64,000 nt of DNA from Arthrobacter citreus (GCA_013200995.1 CP053689.1:186001-250000), one strand, 5' to 3'. Shown: positions 19,052 to 28,690, counted from the first letter of the stretch. Numbers and translations are program-made. The notes: a model not told the origin generated them from the letters alone.

Positions 19052-19822
19052 GTGAGCCAAGAGAAGGAAATTAAATTACCTCAAGGAGTTGCGATTAGCT
19101 GGGGAGTGGCGAGTAAACCACAACGAGGGCCAAAAAGAGAGCTAAGCATAGAACAAATTGTTGGAGCTGCAATTGAAATAGCAGATCGTGATGGTATAGA
19201 AGCAGTTTCAATGAATCGAGTTGCAACCTCTCTCGGTTATACGACAATGTCCTTATATCGATACATACCAAGTAAAGATGATTTACTATTATTAATGCAG
19301 GAAGCTGCATCCAAAGATGCGAATTTTACATCAAATAGTGATATGGATTGGCGTTCAAAGATGCGTGAATATTTTCGAACGAATATGGAAGTATTTCAAA
19401 AACATCATTGGTTTGCTGATATTCCAATTTCAGGTGTACCAATTACACCAAACCAACTGAAATTCGTTGATTATGCTCTATATACAATGCGTGATCTTCC
19501 ATTAAATGATTATGAAAAAATGTCTTTTGTTCTTTTGTTAAGCGGTTATTCAAGATGGTGCGGAACAATTGTTAGTGACATGCTAAAATCAATTAAATCA
19601 GGAAAAAGTGAAAATGTATTTAACGGGGTAGAGTTTGGTGACGCTTTAAAAAAATTGGTTACCCCTGAACAATTCCCAGATTTATATCCATTCATTATGT
19701 CTAATGTATATATTGAAGATCATCCAGAAAATAACCCAATTGGAAATGATTTTGAATTTGGATTGGAAAGAATTTTAGATGGAATTGAACATTATATAAA
19801 ATTAAAAGAACAAGTAAACTAG
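19052..19822 (+). CDS. TetR-family regulator of the efflux pump
   Basis: 256-residue repressor. The N-terminal HTH is about residues 30-75 (IEQIVGAAIEIADRDG, then MNRVATSLGYTTMSLYRYIPSKDDLL). The C-terminal domain resembles the TetR_C_1-type ligand domain found beside drug pumps. I chose the GTG at 19052, which lies 8 bp after GGAG; the frame is open upstream, but those residues would be translated from the operator region. It is divergent from drrAB, with palindromic operators between them. A terminator lies at 19905. Confidence 0.85.
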   Translation: MSQEKEIKLPQGVAISWGVASKPQRGPKRELSIEQIVGAAIEIADRDGIEAVSMNRVATSLGYTTMSLYRYIPSKDDLLLLMQEAASKDANFTSNSDMDWRSKMREYFRTNMEVFQKHHWFADIPISGVPITPNQLKFVDYALYTMRDLPLNDYEKMSFVLLLSGYSRWCGTIVSDMLKSIKSGKSENVFNGVEFGDALKKLVTPEQFPDLYPFIMSNVYIEDHPENNPIGNDFEFGLERILDGIEHYIKLKEQVN

Positions 19823-19904
19823 TTGCATTGTATGAGTCTGAAGAAAATTTAACAATCATCGGAAATACGAGCTCTAGTAAAATAAGAAATAGATAACAAA
19901 AAGA

Positions 19905-19933
19905 GGCATTGCTTAATAGCAATGCCTTTTTTT
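19905..19933 (+). terminator. Terminator after tetR
   Basis: Perfect stem GGCATTGC / GCAATGCC, loop ttaata, then TTTTTTT. It separates tetR from the transposase relic. Confidence 0.85.
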
Positions 19934-19974
19934 GTTTTAAAATAGAATTAGTAAAATTTATTGAGGTGAGATAC

Positions 19975-21333
19975 ATGCTTTCAAAACATCATTCAATTCA
20001 AAGAGATCAATTGGAAATGATCGCGCTCGACCAACTTGTACCTGATAATCACTTAGTCCGAAAAATAGAAGCATCAATTGATTTTTCTTTTATTTATGAT
20101 TTAGTGAAAGACATGTATTCTCCTGTTGGTCGCCCAAGCATTGATACGGTTATTTTAATTAAGTTAACCTTTATTCAATATTCATTTGGTATTCGCTCCA
20201 TGCGTAAAACAATTGAAGAAGTTGAAACAAACATGGCTTATCGTTGGTTTTTAGGCTATGGCTTTTATGATAAAGTACCTCACTTTTCAACCTTTAGTAA
20301 AAACTATGAGCGTCGATTTCAAGATTCCGATTTATTTGAACAGATTTTCTATCGTATTTTAAAATTGGCTGCCGAGAAGAAATTAATTAGTTCAGAACAC
20401 GTTTTTATTGATTCCACCCATGTGAAAGCCAGCGCAAATAAGCATAAATTTGAAAAGAAAGTCGTTCGCAAAGAGACTCGGGCTTATCAAGATCAACTCA
20501 ATCAAGAAATTAATGAAGATCGTGAAGACCATGGAAAAAAGCCGTTTCCCCCGGACAAGTTTGAGAAAGAAGAACAAAAAGAAATCAAAGAGAGTAAAAC
20601 TGATTCAGAGAGTGGCTATTATGTAAAAGATGAACGGACCAAACAATTTGCCTACTCTTTTCATGCAGCTTCTGATCGAAACGGCTTTGTATTAGGAAGT
20701 ATTGTGACTCCGGGGAACGTAGATGATAGTCAAATGTTGGAACCATTAGTAAAAGAAGTGATTGAGAAAGTTGGAAAACCTACTGCGGTTGCGGCAGACG
20801 CAGGATACAAAACACCGGCTATAGCGAAATACTTAATTGATAACGAAATGACACCAGCTTTACCATACACACGACCACGAACAAAAGAAGGTTTTTTCCG
20901 AAAACATGAGTATGTTTATGATGAGCACTATGATTGTTATCTTTGTCCTGCAGGAGAGGTTTTGACTTATTCAACAACTACGAAAGAAGGCTATCGTGAA
21001 TACAAATCACCAAAAAAGATTTGTGCGACATGCCCGTTTTTAGCGCAATGTACGGAGAGTAAAGATCATCAAAAAGTGGTGACTCGTCACATTTGACAAG
21101 AATACATCGAGGAAGCAGAACACCTTAGACATCATGAAGAAGTAAAACCAATCTATGCGAAGCGAAAAGAAACGATTGAACGTGTTTTCGCAGATGCGAA
21201 AGAAAAGCATGGCATGCGATGGACAACTTTAAGGGGACTTAAAAAATTGTAGATGCAGGCGATGCTTACTTTTGCATCCATGAATTTAAAGAAGATGGCC
21301 ACCTGGACATGGAGTGGCCCAAAAACGGCATAA
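19975..21333 (+). pseudogene. IS1182-family transposase with two nonsense codons
   Basis: DDE transposase of the IS1182 family, 452 codons including two internal stops. The start follows GAGGTGAGATAC. The N-terminal IS1182 domain (HHSIQRDQLEMIALDQLVPDNH), the catalytic core (VFIDSTHVKA; ADAGYKTPA) and a Cys motif (CYLCPAG, CATCPFLAQC) are all intact. TGA at 21094 replaces an expected Trp codon, and TAG at 21250 interrupts the conserved C-terminal end (IERVFADAKEKHGMRW and on), which includes the last catalytic Glu. The protein is probably inactive. The right end of the element is marked by the inverted repeat at 21345-21478; a matching left end is found only at 17.0 kb, beyond the efflux genes. 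Confidence 0.88.
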
Positions 21334-21344
21334 AAATGAGGAGA

Positions 21345-21478
21345 ACAGTAGTCTATTCTCACTCAAAATACAAAAAAATGACAAAAGGGATTCGGAATAA
21401 GACCATTCCGAACCCCTTTTGTCGACAATCTGAAATCGGTAACCTCTATTAGAGATTACCGATTTTCTATTCATTTCT
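21345..21478. repeat. Right copy of the double-hairpin inverted repeat; terminator of protease 3
   Basis: Two hairpins: ATTCGGAAT ... ATTCCGAAC inside AAAAGGG/CCCCTTTT (21380-21420), then AATCGGTAA ... TTACCGATT (21434-21464). It is the inverted counterpart of 17003-17120 and resembles 26813-26904. The second hairpin, read leftwards and followed by TCTTT-type sequence, also serves as the end of the protease 3 transcript. Confidence 0.7.
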
Positions 21479-21482
21479 TTAA

Positions 21483-24400
21483 TTACTCTAGACCAAGTGC
21501 TTGTAAAACATCGTCTAAAGTTTGGCCTTTATATTTCGTTTTTGCTTTTGGAGAATTTTCATTCCATGGATTTTGCATCATGTAGTTATTAATTACATAC
21601 TGCATATCTTTTTCATCAACTACACCATCATAGTTAATGTCCGCGTCACGTTTATTTGTTCCCCAATATGTTTGAATGTATAATGCATCGTTTATATCAA
21701 TGACATTATCTTTATTCACATCTCCACCAGGAATATATTCATAATTAACTGGTTTTGATGCAGCTGTCACTTTTCCATCCTCTTTATATCCGATTGTAAA
21801 GTCTTTTGTAAATGTAAAGTGACCAGGTACATCAATTTTTTGTGTAAATGTGTCATCAGTTAATGGTAATCTCGTTCTGAACGCGAATGGTGATGTGCTA
21901 GAAAATCCTAGCTGATCTGTTACGCCATACTCTTTACCATTTGAATCTTTGACGCTAATTTTTGTACCAGCTTTAGTATAGTCAAGTTGTTTCATTTCAG
22001 GCTCTAAACCATCAAATTTCATCAAACCTTCAGCTTGAACTCCGCCTCTCATAAGTGAGTATGCCGGTGTTACATAGAAGTATGGTTGAATACCTTGTGT
22101 CGTTACTGTACTATTATCCACATTTGTATAAACAGCGCTGAAGAATCTATTAGCACCATTTGGACTATAAAAGGCCATTGGAGCTTTGTTGTATAGATCT
22201 TTTGCTTTGAATGTCACGTCTACTAATGAAGCATCACCAGCTATACCAGTATTCGCAAGGTCCCCAGTCGCTGTCGCAGTAATCGTCATTAATGTTCTTC
22301 CACCAGTTTGAGGAACATTCGTATATTGAACATCTAGCTTATCTTTAAATGCAGCATTTGGTTGTACATTTACTGCATCAATGTACTGATTTGGATAAGT
22401 AAAGCTGAACGTTGCTTTCTTTACGTTTGTTTTCACATTTTTTGATGAGAAAGTTACAGTTGTAGAATCGCCCATGTTTACACGTTGCTTATCAGCAATT
22501 GCCGTTGTATAAGCCGTTCCTTGTCTGACAAAATAAGAATCTATCACACTATCATAATTTCGAACAGTTGATTTGCTATAATCTGTGAAGTCATATTCTG
22601 TAATAGCATTCACTATTGGACCAGATGTACTTAAAGGAATTTCTGAGTTGAAATTTCCTTGTGCATCTACTGGTATACTTTTTTCTGAAGAACTATTCGG
22701 ATTATAATACGTAAAAGTATTATCGCCCTGTGAAGCAGTAATACCTGCTGCCTTCATCTCGTCAATATCTTTATCGAATACATTTCCTGATACAGTAACT
22801 TTTGTGTCAGTCGGATTAGCTGTTTCGTAAATACCTCCAGCCTTTACGTTATTCATCGTTACTTTTGGCTCTTTCACTCCGTAGTATACTGGTGTATCAG
22901 CTGTGAAATTCTCGCCTTTATCATTTGTACCAACCATGCGAATCGTATATGCCCCTGGCTCCGTGTTTTTAAAATCAAACGAGATCGGATTGTCCGGATT
23001 ACCAGTTAATGGATAATATTGACCTTCGTTTAACACACCTTTGTAATAATAATCCTTATTCTCATCTGCTGCTATTCCATCAGCTGAGCCTAAGAATCCG
23101 ATTTCTTTGTCGGTTTTTGGATCCACAAGGAAGAATTCAAAATAACGCATATGTGAATTTAATTTAAAGTCTACGCCTAGTGACCATCTAGTGTAATTAC
23201 TTCCTGATTCATACGGTATTGTATAAGCTGCTGTAGGATTAGTTGTTAAATACTCAATCCCCTCTTTTACTGTATGAATCGCAAATGGAACTTTATATGT
23301 TTCATTCGGATTCTTTTGGTTTGTATAAACAATATAGCCTTCATATGTTCCTAGTTTTGCAGATTTCGGAACGTTGATTGTTGCATCCATATTTGCACTG
23401 CTGTATTTTTTGACTTTTACAGATGATTTCACATCTAATGTAACCCCATTAGCTGCTGCATCTTGGCTCACCCTAGAATCATCTGTAGCACGTGCATCTA
23501 ACGTTTGGAACTGAACCTTTACGTCATATGTCTTATCGACAGAAGATTTATTAAATAAAGTCATTGAACGTGAATCTGTCAGATTTTTCCCTGCAGGGGC
23601 TTGTTCACCAAAACTAACTGCACCAGTAATGTTTTTAATTTGTTTAATGCCCTTATCTGCTAAAGTTTCCCCACCATAATTTGTTGAATTATCTTTAACT
23701 GTTGAAGTTTTATCTTTTACTTGAATCTCTGTTTGTGTATGAACTGCATTGTATGGGTCTACTCGACCTGCCCCAACTTCATATACACTATATTTATCAG
23801 ATAGTGGATCTGCTGTGTTCATTAGTGTAGCTTTAACATCTGCAGGCGTCATGTCAGGATGCGCTTGCTTGATTAGAGCTGCAACCCCTGCAACGTTAGG
23901 TGTTGCCATTGATGTTCCAGATAAGCGGTCATAAGCATATTGATAGTTTCCAATTTGATCTGCCCCGTGCATATAAGAAGGAACTGTAGAGAAAACAGAT
24001 ACACCAGGTGCTGTTACTTCAGGTTTAATATCATATAACACTCGAGATGGACCACGTGAACTGAATGACGCTAATTTATCACCTGTTGTGACTACTTGTT
24101 TCATATTACTAAATGTAAAGTCCATAGAAGCACCAGCAGTTTTCAATCCGCCTATTTGAGCAGCTAAAGCAGCACCTTGTGCATTACTAATTAAAAATGA
24201 CGGAATATAGTTATAACCTTCTCCAAGGTATACATCTCCATTCGGCACAGGTGAATCATATAATACAGCACCGATTGCTCCATGTGCTTTTGCTGTACTA
24301 ATAAGTTGACTTAAAGAAGCACTACCTCGTTGAGCTAATACAACTTTTCCCTTTGCATCAACTCCATCATACGAAGCTTCAGTGCCGTATAATACATTGA

Positions 24401-25733
24401 CTAATTGCACAGTTTTCCCTTCAAAATCTGCGACGTTATCCGTTAAACCTTGAGCTGTTAGTTTTAAATCTGCTGTAACATCACCCGTAGGCGCTTTTAA
24501 TGTTCCTGTATAAGTCGGAATGTTCACAGACGTATCGCTTGCCCCAACTGTAATCGCTAAAGGTGAGTTACCTGGCGCACCTAAGGAATACATCGTATCC
24601 CCAGAATTTCCTGCAGCAACAACTGCTGTAACTCCTGCAATAACAGCATTGTTAACGGCAATCGTTGTAGGATATAATGGGTCATTATAATCTGCACCAA
24701 GAGACATATTGATAACGTCCATACCATCAGATACTGCTTTATCAATACCTGCCAAGATTGCAGACATAGAACCAGACCCGTATGCTCCTAGAACACGATA
24801 AGAATAAATATCCGCATCCGGTGCAACACCTGTTACTGAAAGGTCTCCTTTATTTTTCCCTTGTCCAGCGATGATACCCGCAACATGTGTTCCGTGCTCA
24901 GTATAGTATGCTTCACCACTATCGCCTAACTCAGGCTGACCAGACTTCTGCCAATCTGCATAAGTCGTTTCCATCGGATCATTGTCATTATCTACGAAAT
25001 CGTAACCACCTTTAAACGCATCTTTTAAATCTGGATGATTGTAATCAATACCAGTGTCAAGGATCCCAACTTTTACGCCTTTTCCTGTATAGCCTTCTTC
25101 ATGAAGTTTTTCAATACCTGGGAAAGTAACTGATGTATGAGTTGCAGCTTGCGTTCCTGATGTCGAAGATTCACTAATTGACGGTGGCTCAACATGAACT
25201 TGTAAATCACTATAAACAGATTGTACCGCTCCCGATTTAAGAAGTGATTTTATTTTGTTAGCTGGAATCGTCATTGCAACTCCATTAAATGCTTTCTTAT
25301 ATGAGCGTTTAATGGTATATGGATTTTTCTTATCTTTTAGTTCACTACTGAAAATTGTTTTTAAATCCTTTTGGAACGTTTCATGTGAATCGTCTACTTT
25401 TGCTTGTGCATCCGCTGCTGAAAGCGTATCACCATTTGATGCTGCTTCGATAACCGCAGTCTGCTGAGGCTTGTCCTTAAACTCGACAATGACAGATGTA
25501 GGCTTGTCACTAGTTTGATCGACTTCAGAAGATAATTGAAGCCCCTCTTTGTCAGTTAATTTCAATTGCTTAATTGCCTGTAGCTGCTGTGGTGTAAGTT
25601 TTGAAAGCACTTGTTCAATTGCTGTTTGCGTTGCAGCTTTTGCAATTGGCTGATGTTGTGTTACTGGAAATCCATTAAGTAGTACACCCGTACCTAATGC
25701 TACAACTGCTGTACTTTTGATTAAACGTTTCAT
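21483..25733 (-). CDS. Secreted S8 serine protease with C-terminal dockerin-like module (paralogue 3)
   Basis: 1416-residue extracellular subtilase. Signal peptide ending AKA, I9-type propeptide, S8 domain with Asp226 (ILDTGID), His280 (HGTHVAG), Asn376 and Ser608 (SGTSMATP). It also has a PA-type insert, beta-sandwich repeats, a dockerin-like pair (DVNKDNVID; DINYDGVVD) and the tail KYKGQTLDDVLQALGL. I chose the ATG at 25733 because GGGGGAG lies 9 bp before it; an in-frame ATG 18 bp upstream sits before that site. It is closer to paralogue 2 than to paralogue 1. The promoter shares a motif and exact spacing with paralogue 2 and the nearby TPR/HTH regulator, so these are probably co-regulated. 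Confidence 0.93.
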   Translation of the reverse strand: MKRLIKSTAVVALGTGVLLNGFPVTQHQPIAKAATQTAIEQVLSKLTPQQLQAIKQLKLTDKEGLQLSSEVDQTSDKPTSVIVEFKDKPQQTAVIEAASNGDTLSAADAQAKVDDSHETFQKDLKTIFSSELKDKKNPYTIKRSYKKAFNGVAMTIPANKIKSLLKSGAVQSVYSDLQVHVEPPSISESSTSGTQAATHTSVTFPGIEKLHEEGYTGKGVKVGILDTGIDYNHPDLKDAFKGGYDFVDNDNDPMETTYADWQKSGQPELGDSGEAYYTEHGTHVAGIIAGQGKNKGDLSVTGVAPDADIYSYRVLGAYGSGSMSAILAGIDKAVSDGMDVINMSLGADYNDPLYPTTIAVNNAVIAGVTAVVAAGNSGDTMYSLGAPGNSPLAITVGASDTSVNIPTYTGTLKAPTGDVTADLKLTAQGLTDNVADFEGKTVQLVNVLYGTEASYDGVDAKGKVVLAQRGSASLSQLISTAKAHGAIGAVLYDSPVPNGDVYLGEGYNYIPSFLISNAQGAALAAQIGGLKTAGASMDFTFSNMKQVVTTGDKLASFSSRGPSRVLYDIKPEVTAPGVSVFSTVPSYMHGADQIGNYQYAYDRLSGTSMATPNVAGVAALIKQAHPDMTPADVKATLMNTADPLSDKYSVYEVGAGRVDPYNAVHTQTEIQVKDKTSTVKDNSTNYGGETLADKGIKQIKNITGAVSFGEQAPAGKNLTDSRSMTLFNKSSVDKTYDVKVQFQTLDARATDDSRVSQDAAANGVTLDVKSSVKVKKYSSANMDATINVPKSAKLGTYEGYIVYTNQKNPNETYKVPFAIHTVKEGIEYLTTNPTAAYTIPYESGSNYTRWSLGVDFKLNSHMRYFEFFLVDPKTDKEIGFLGSADGIAADENKDYYYKGVLNEGQYYPLTGNPDNPISFDFKNTEPGAYTIRMVGTNDKGENFTADTPVYYGVKEPKVTMNNVKAGGIYETANPTDTKVTVSGNVFDKDIDEMKAAGITASQGDNTFTYYNPNSSSEKSIPVDAQGNFNSEIPLSTSGPIVNAITEYDFTDYSKSTVRNYDSVIDSYFVRQGTAYTTAIADKQRVNMGDSTTVTFSSKNVKTNVKKATFSFTYPNQYIDAVNVQPNAAFKDKLDVQYTNVPQTGGRTLMTITATATGDLANTGIAGDASLVDVTFKAKDLYNKAPMAFYSPNGANRFFSAVYTNVDNSTVTTQGIQPYFYVTPAYSLMRGGVQAEGLMKFDGLEPEMKQLDYTKAGTKISVKDSNGKEYGVTDQLGFSSTSPFAFRTRLPLTDDTFTQKIDVPGHFTFTKDFTIGYKEDGKVTAASKPVNYEYIPGGDVNKDNVIDINDALYIQTYWGTNKRDADINYDGVVDEKDMQYVINNYMMQNPWNENSPKAKTKYKGQTLDDVLQALGLE

Positions 25734-25775
25734 CTTAGTTGTCTCCCCCATTTTCGATATTTTCTTTCTAGTTAG

Positions 25776-25822
25776 ATTATACAGAAAATTGATTATAAAT
25801 GAATTTTGACAAATTGTATCAA
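25776..25822 (-). promoter_or_regulatory. Promoter of protease 3 with TTGA-N9-TCAA box
   Basis: Plus-strand reading: ATTATA (-10 complement, 25776-25781), 21-bp spacer, ATTTTGACA (25803-25811), palindrome TTGA-N9-TCAA (25806-25822). Same layout as at 16570 and 28691. A (TTTAA)4 microsatellite lies further upstream at 25881-25903. Confidence 0.65.
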
Positions 25823-26252
25823 TTCCGCATTATTTTTCGTCATTTTCCGACAAATAAAGACTTAGAAACAACCTTGTTCATTTAATTTAATTTAATTTAA
25901 TTTGTTACTACTATTCATTCTTAACGCTATACTTTTCAATGACTTACAATCTCCCTACTATTTGTCAATACTACTACATATACAAATACTTGTCGTTTTA
26001 CAAACCGAAAAACTGTCGTTTAGTGCAAAAAAATATACCTTACATTCCATTTATTTCCATGTTATAATAGAATTTTAATTATTTTGCAGTTAATGTAATT
26101 TTTGTACAGTTCTGTGTCTTTTCTTCTTCTTAATCTTTTTTGCTTCCTTAAGTGTATTTAAGTATTGTGAAGAAATAGAAGTTGCTTATGTAATTGTAAA
26201 AAGATAAGTTAATCATTATATAAAAGAAAGTATTAAAGGAGAGCTAAGAAGA

Positions 26253-26372
26253 GTGAAAATCCATCCTCTAAAAAGAAAGATGATCGATATATTGTTTCAC
26301 ATATCAAAGAATTTTATGGAATCCAAATATGAATGGGCGTTTGGGATATGTGGTGTTAAAACTCGGTTATAG
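26253..26372 (+). CDS. Short ORF of unknown function, possibly a truncated gene
   Basis: 39 codons from GTG, with a good AAAGGAG 10 bp upstream (MKIHPLKRKMIDILF at the start). The clear ribosome binding site suggests a once-real gene. The short length and its position beside the regulator and IS200 relics suggest truncation. No family recognised. Confidence 0.3.
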   Translation: MKIHPLKRKMIDILFHISKNFMESKYEWAFGICGVKTRL

Positions 26373-26414
26373 CGATATTACAGCCTTGCATAATATACAG
26401 ATTATACGGGAAGT

Positions 26415-26579
26415 TTATAATTTTGTACTTTTACAAAATTCACCAATTCTTATTTTTTGGGGATTTATCTTGATAAAATTCAACATTTTTTCATTTTTAT
26501 CTCTTTTCATTTTCAAAATTCGGATATATTTATCTTCTAATTCCTTATTTAGAAAGTTTCGATATATGATTCTTACACG
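26415..26579 (-). pseudogene. C-terminal relic of a second TPR/HTH regulator
   Basis: In one minus-strand frame this reads RVRIIYRNFLNKELEDKYIR, closely matching the C-terminus of the regulator at 27.3 kb (LRTIWDYRKFLNKELEETYIR). The frame then runs on to a stop at 26415. Only the last ~20 residues of homology remain; the 5' side is cut by the IS200 relic. Confidence 0.7.
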
Positions 26580-26816
26580 CTGTTGCTTCGATAGTCTCTA
26601 CTCCTTTTCTTTCACATAACGATGTGATACTTACAAGTCCATATTGTATGTGCTAAACTATTACTGTCTTTTGACATAAAAATTCCTCCGTACGCTGCTA
26701 TTTTGGTTGGCTGGTTGGCGAACCAAAAATAGTTTAGCACCTCGGGGGAATTTTTTTTATACCTCGCTATAAGCTTTTTGGAACCCTAGGCCTAGCCTAG
26801 GGTTCCAAAAAAGCAA
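26572..26816 (-). mobile_element. IS200-type element relic (left end and 5' part of tnpA)
   Basis: Minus-strand ATG at 26677, after GGAGG, begins MSKDSNSLAHTIWTCKYHIV, the typical IS200/IS605-family TnpA start, then hits a stop at 26612. A further TnpA-like stretch (GVETIEATACKNHI) follows after an internal deletion of about 30 codons. Upstream lie the left-end secondary structures: GTGCTAAACTATT repeated inverted at 26650 and 26729, and a strong palindrome (GGAACCCTAGGC / GCCTAGGGTTCC, 26775-26809) that insulates such elements from outside transcription. The catalytic HUH His pair and Tyr region are largely gone, so it is dead. Confidence 0.8.
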
Positions 26817-26904
26817 AAGGTATTCGGAATAAAAGTATTCCGAATACCTTTTGTTGACAATTTTAAATCGTTAACTGCTTTTAAAAGATTACTGATTATG
26901 AGAC
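26813..26904. repeat. Third, diverged copy of the double-hairpin unit
   Basis: AAAAGGTATTCGGAAT ... ATTCCGAATACCTTTT followed by GTTGACA and a weaker AATCGTTAA ... GATTACTGATT stem. It has the same order and orientation as 21380-21464, about 5.4 kb away. It directly abuts the IS200 relic. Confidence 0.6.
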
Positions 26905-27015
26905 ATTTGATTTTTTCTCTAATTTTGAATAATACTTTTTCATTTTCTCGTACATATATTTAAATCTATAATCTCTATAATGACCATCTTCTTTCGCCCA
27001 TTATAAGAGTCATAA

Positions 27016-27052
27016 ATAAAAAACCTGTATAGACTAATTTCTACACAGGTTT
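27016..27052 (-). terminator. Terminator about 280 bp beyond the regulator gene
   Basis: Minus strand: AAACCTGTgTAGAaattagTCTAtACAGGTTT followed by TTTATTT. The regulator transcript would carry a long 3' untranslated part of about 280 bases before it. No convincing peptide gene was found in that part. Confidence 0.65.
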
Positions 27053-27328
27053 ACAATTTCCTACTCAATGTCAAGAAGTGTTAAGAAAAGGGGATTAAAG
27101 TTGTATAACCATTTTTTCGGTTGGTATTCCAGCATTACACGTTTAATTTGCAGACCCTTAAAAAAATTTTAAGTATTTTTCTCTCTCGTATGACCGAACC
27201 TACCGACTTTATTATATACAGTATTTCATTTTTGGATTTTAAGATTTCCTGTCAATTTCCTTTTCCATTAAACTCTATAATAGTTTATTAAATATTCTGC
27301 AAACTATTTATATACACATTAATTCTAT

Positions 27329-28567
27329 TTAACTTAGAGCACGAATATACGTTTCTTCTAATTCTTTATTTAAAAACTTTCGATAATCCCAAATTGTTCT
27401 TAGACATTTTTGAAAATCACCTTGGATTTTATCACTTTTCACCTTTGAAGCAACGTTTAATAATGCTTCTAATCCTTCATAGTACCGTTTTGTTTTACAT
27501 TTTAACAATCCAATTGCGTATTGATAATCTAAATATAGATGCTTCATCTGTAAGTTGGATGAGTTACTCAACTCATCGATTTGATCATGAAACTTTTCAA
27601 TAAACATTTCAGCATCCTCTAAACGGCCCAATTTCACATAGCATTCTATAATCCTTGGAATACCCACATGAACATCATCACGGTTTCGAATCCATTTATA
27701 ATAGGAATCAACCACATGAAAATCACCAAAATCAATGCGTGCTACATATCGATTTCCGACCGCTAAATCTGCATAATAATCACTTATTTTTTCATATTTA
27801 TTGATTAAATTTAAAACCTCTTTTAAACTCCCTCCTAGTCTAGTTAAAGCAAATGCTTGATACATTAGTGCACGACCTAAATGATCTTTACTTTTTGTCA
27901 TTTTTTCTAATCGCTTCGCAAAGCTTAAAACCTCGTCCCATTGTTTTAACGAATAATATGTTGCCGTAATCCATAAAATCGTTAACTCTTGAAATTTCGT
28001 TGGCATATAGGAAATATATTCTAATACACGCTCTAACACTATGTTCCCTTCACTGGTTAAACGCGTCCAATAAAATTTCCGAAAATAACTGATTGCTACT
28101 TCTTCAGTTATTGAATTAGACATATGCTCAATAATGAATTCATATAAAGGAATCGCTACTTCTTCCTTCCCTTCTAAAAAAAGCTTTTCTGCAATAAAAA
28201 ATACATTTTGGAAATATTTTGTCCGGATGGCTACTGATTCTTCGTTGTTTATAATTGATAAGATGTTAGATAACGCAGAGTTAAATCCATTATTAGCACA
28301 TTGGTATATAAAAGCACTACTTCTTCTTTTATCTAGTAAGTTTCTTTCGTTAAAACACAATTTCACATAATCATTATAAAAAGAGCCTTTAGGTAGTTCA
28401 AAAGCCTTTGTTATGGCATCCAAGTTATGTAATGATAGGACTTTTTTACTATTAAATATCTGACTGATTTCAGTTTTATGTATTTCTGATTTTATAGCTA
28501 GATCTTTCAGCTTCCAGTTTTTATCTTTCATCAACTTTGTAAATGTATATAGAAGAACTTCTTTCAT
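27329..28567 (-). CDS. HTH-TPR regulator resembling RNPP/AimR-type peptide receptors
   Basis: 412-residue cytoplasmic regulator. The N-terminal HTH (about 1-60; LKDLAIKSEIHKTEISQIFN) is followed by ~350 residues of helical repeats with TPR character (ALMYQAFALTRLGG; CYVKLGRLEDAEMFIEKF). Length and architecture fit the RNPP superfamily (PlcR, NprR, AimR), which bind secreted signalling peptides. I chose the ATG at 28567 after GAGGTG; an in-frame GTG 15 bp upstream is possible. Its promoter carries a TTGA-N9-TCAT version of the motif found before proteases 2 and 3, at identical spacing, suggesting it controls both and itself. No cognate peptide gene was recognised beside it. An XRE-type regulator without a peptide ligand remains possible. 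Confidence 0.72.
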   Translation of the reverse strand: MKEVLLYTFTKLMKDKNWKLKDLAIKSEIHKTEISQIFNSKKVLSLHNLDAITKAFELPKGSFYNDYVKLCFNERNLLDKRRSSAFIYQCANNGFNSALSNILSIINNEESVAIRTKYFQNVFFIAEKLFLEGKEEVAIPLYEFIIEHMSNSITEEVAISYFRKFYWTRLTSEGNIVLERVLEYISYMPTKFQELTILWITATYYSLKQWDEVLSFAKRLEKMTKSKDHLGRALMYQAFALTRLGGSLKEVLNLINKYEKISDYYADLAVGNRYVARIDFGDFHVVDSYYKWIRNRDDVHVGIPRIIECYVKLGRLEDAEMFIEKFHDQIDELSNSSNLQMKHLYLDYQYAIGLLKCKTKRYYEGLEALLNVASKVKSDKIQGDFQKCLRTIWDYRKFLNKELEETYIRALS

Positions 28568-28690
28568 GTTGCACCTCGCCACTAAGTTGGTTATTTTCTT
28601 CTTTAATTCTCAAAAAGAACACCTTTGAGTTGATAGGGGGAAAATTATCTATCTCTCAAAAATTTTAGACATTTCCTTTTAATTAGTTTC

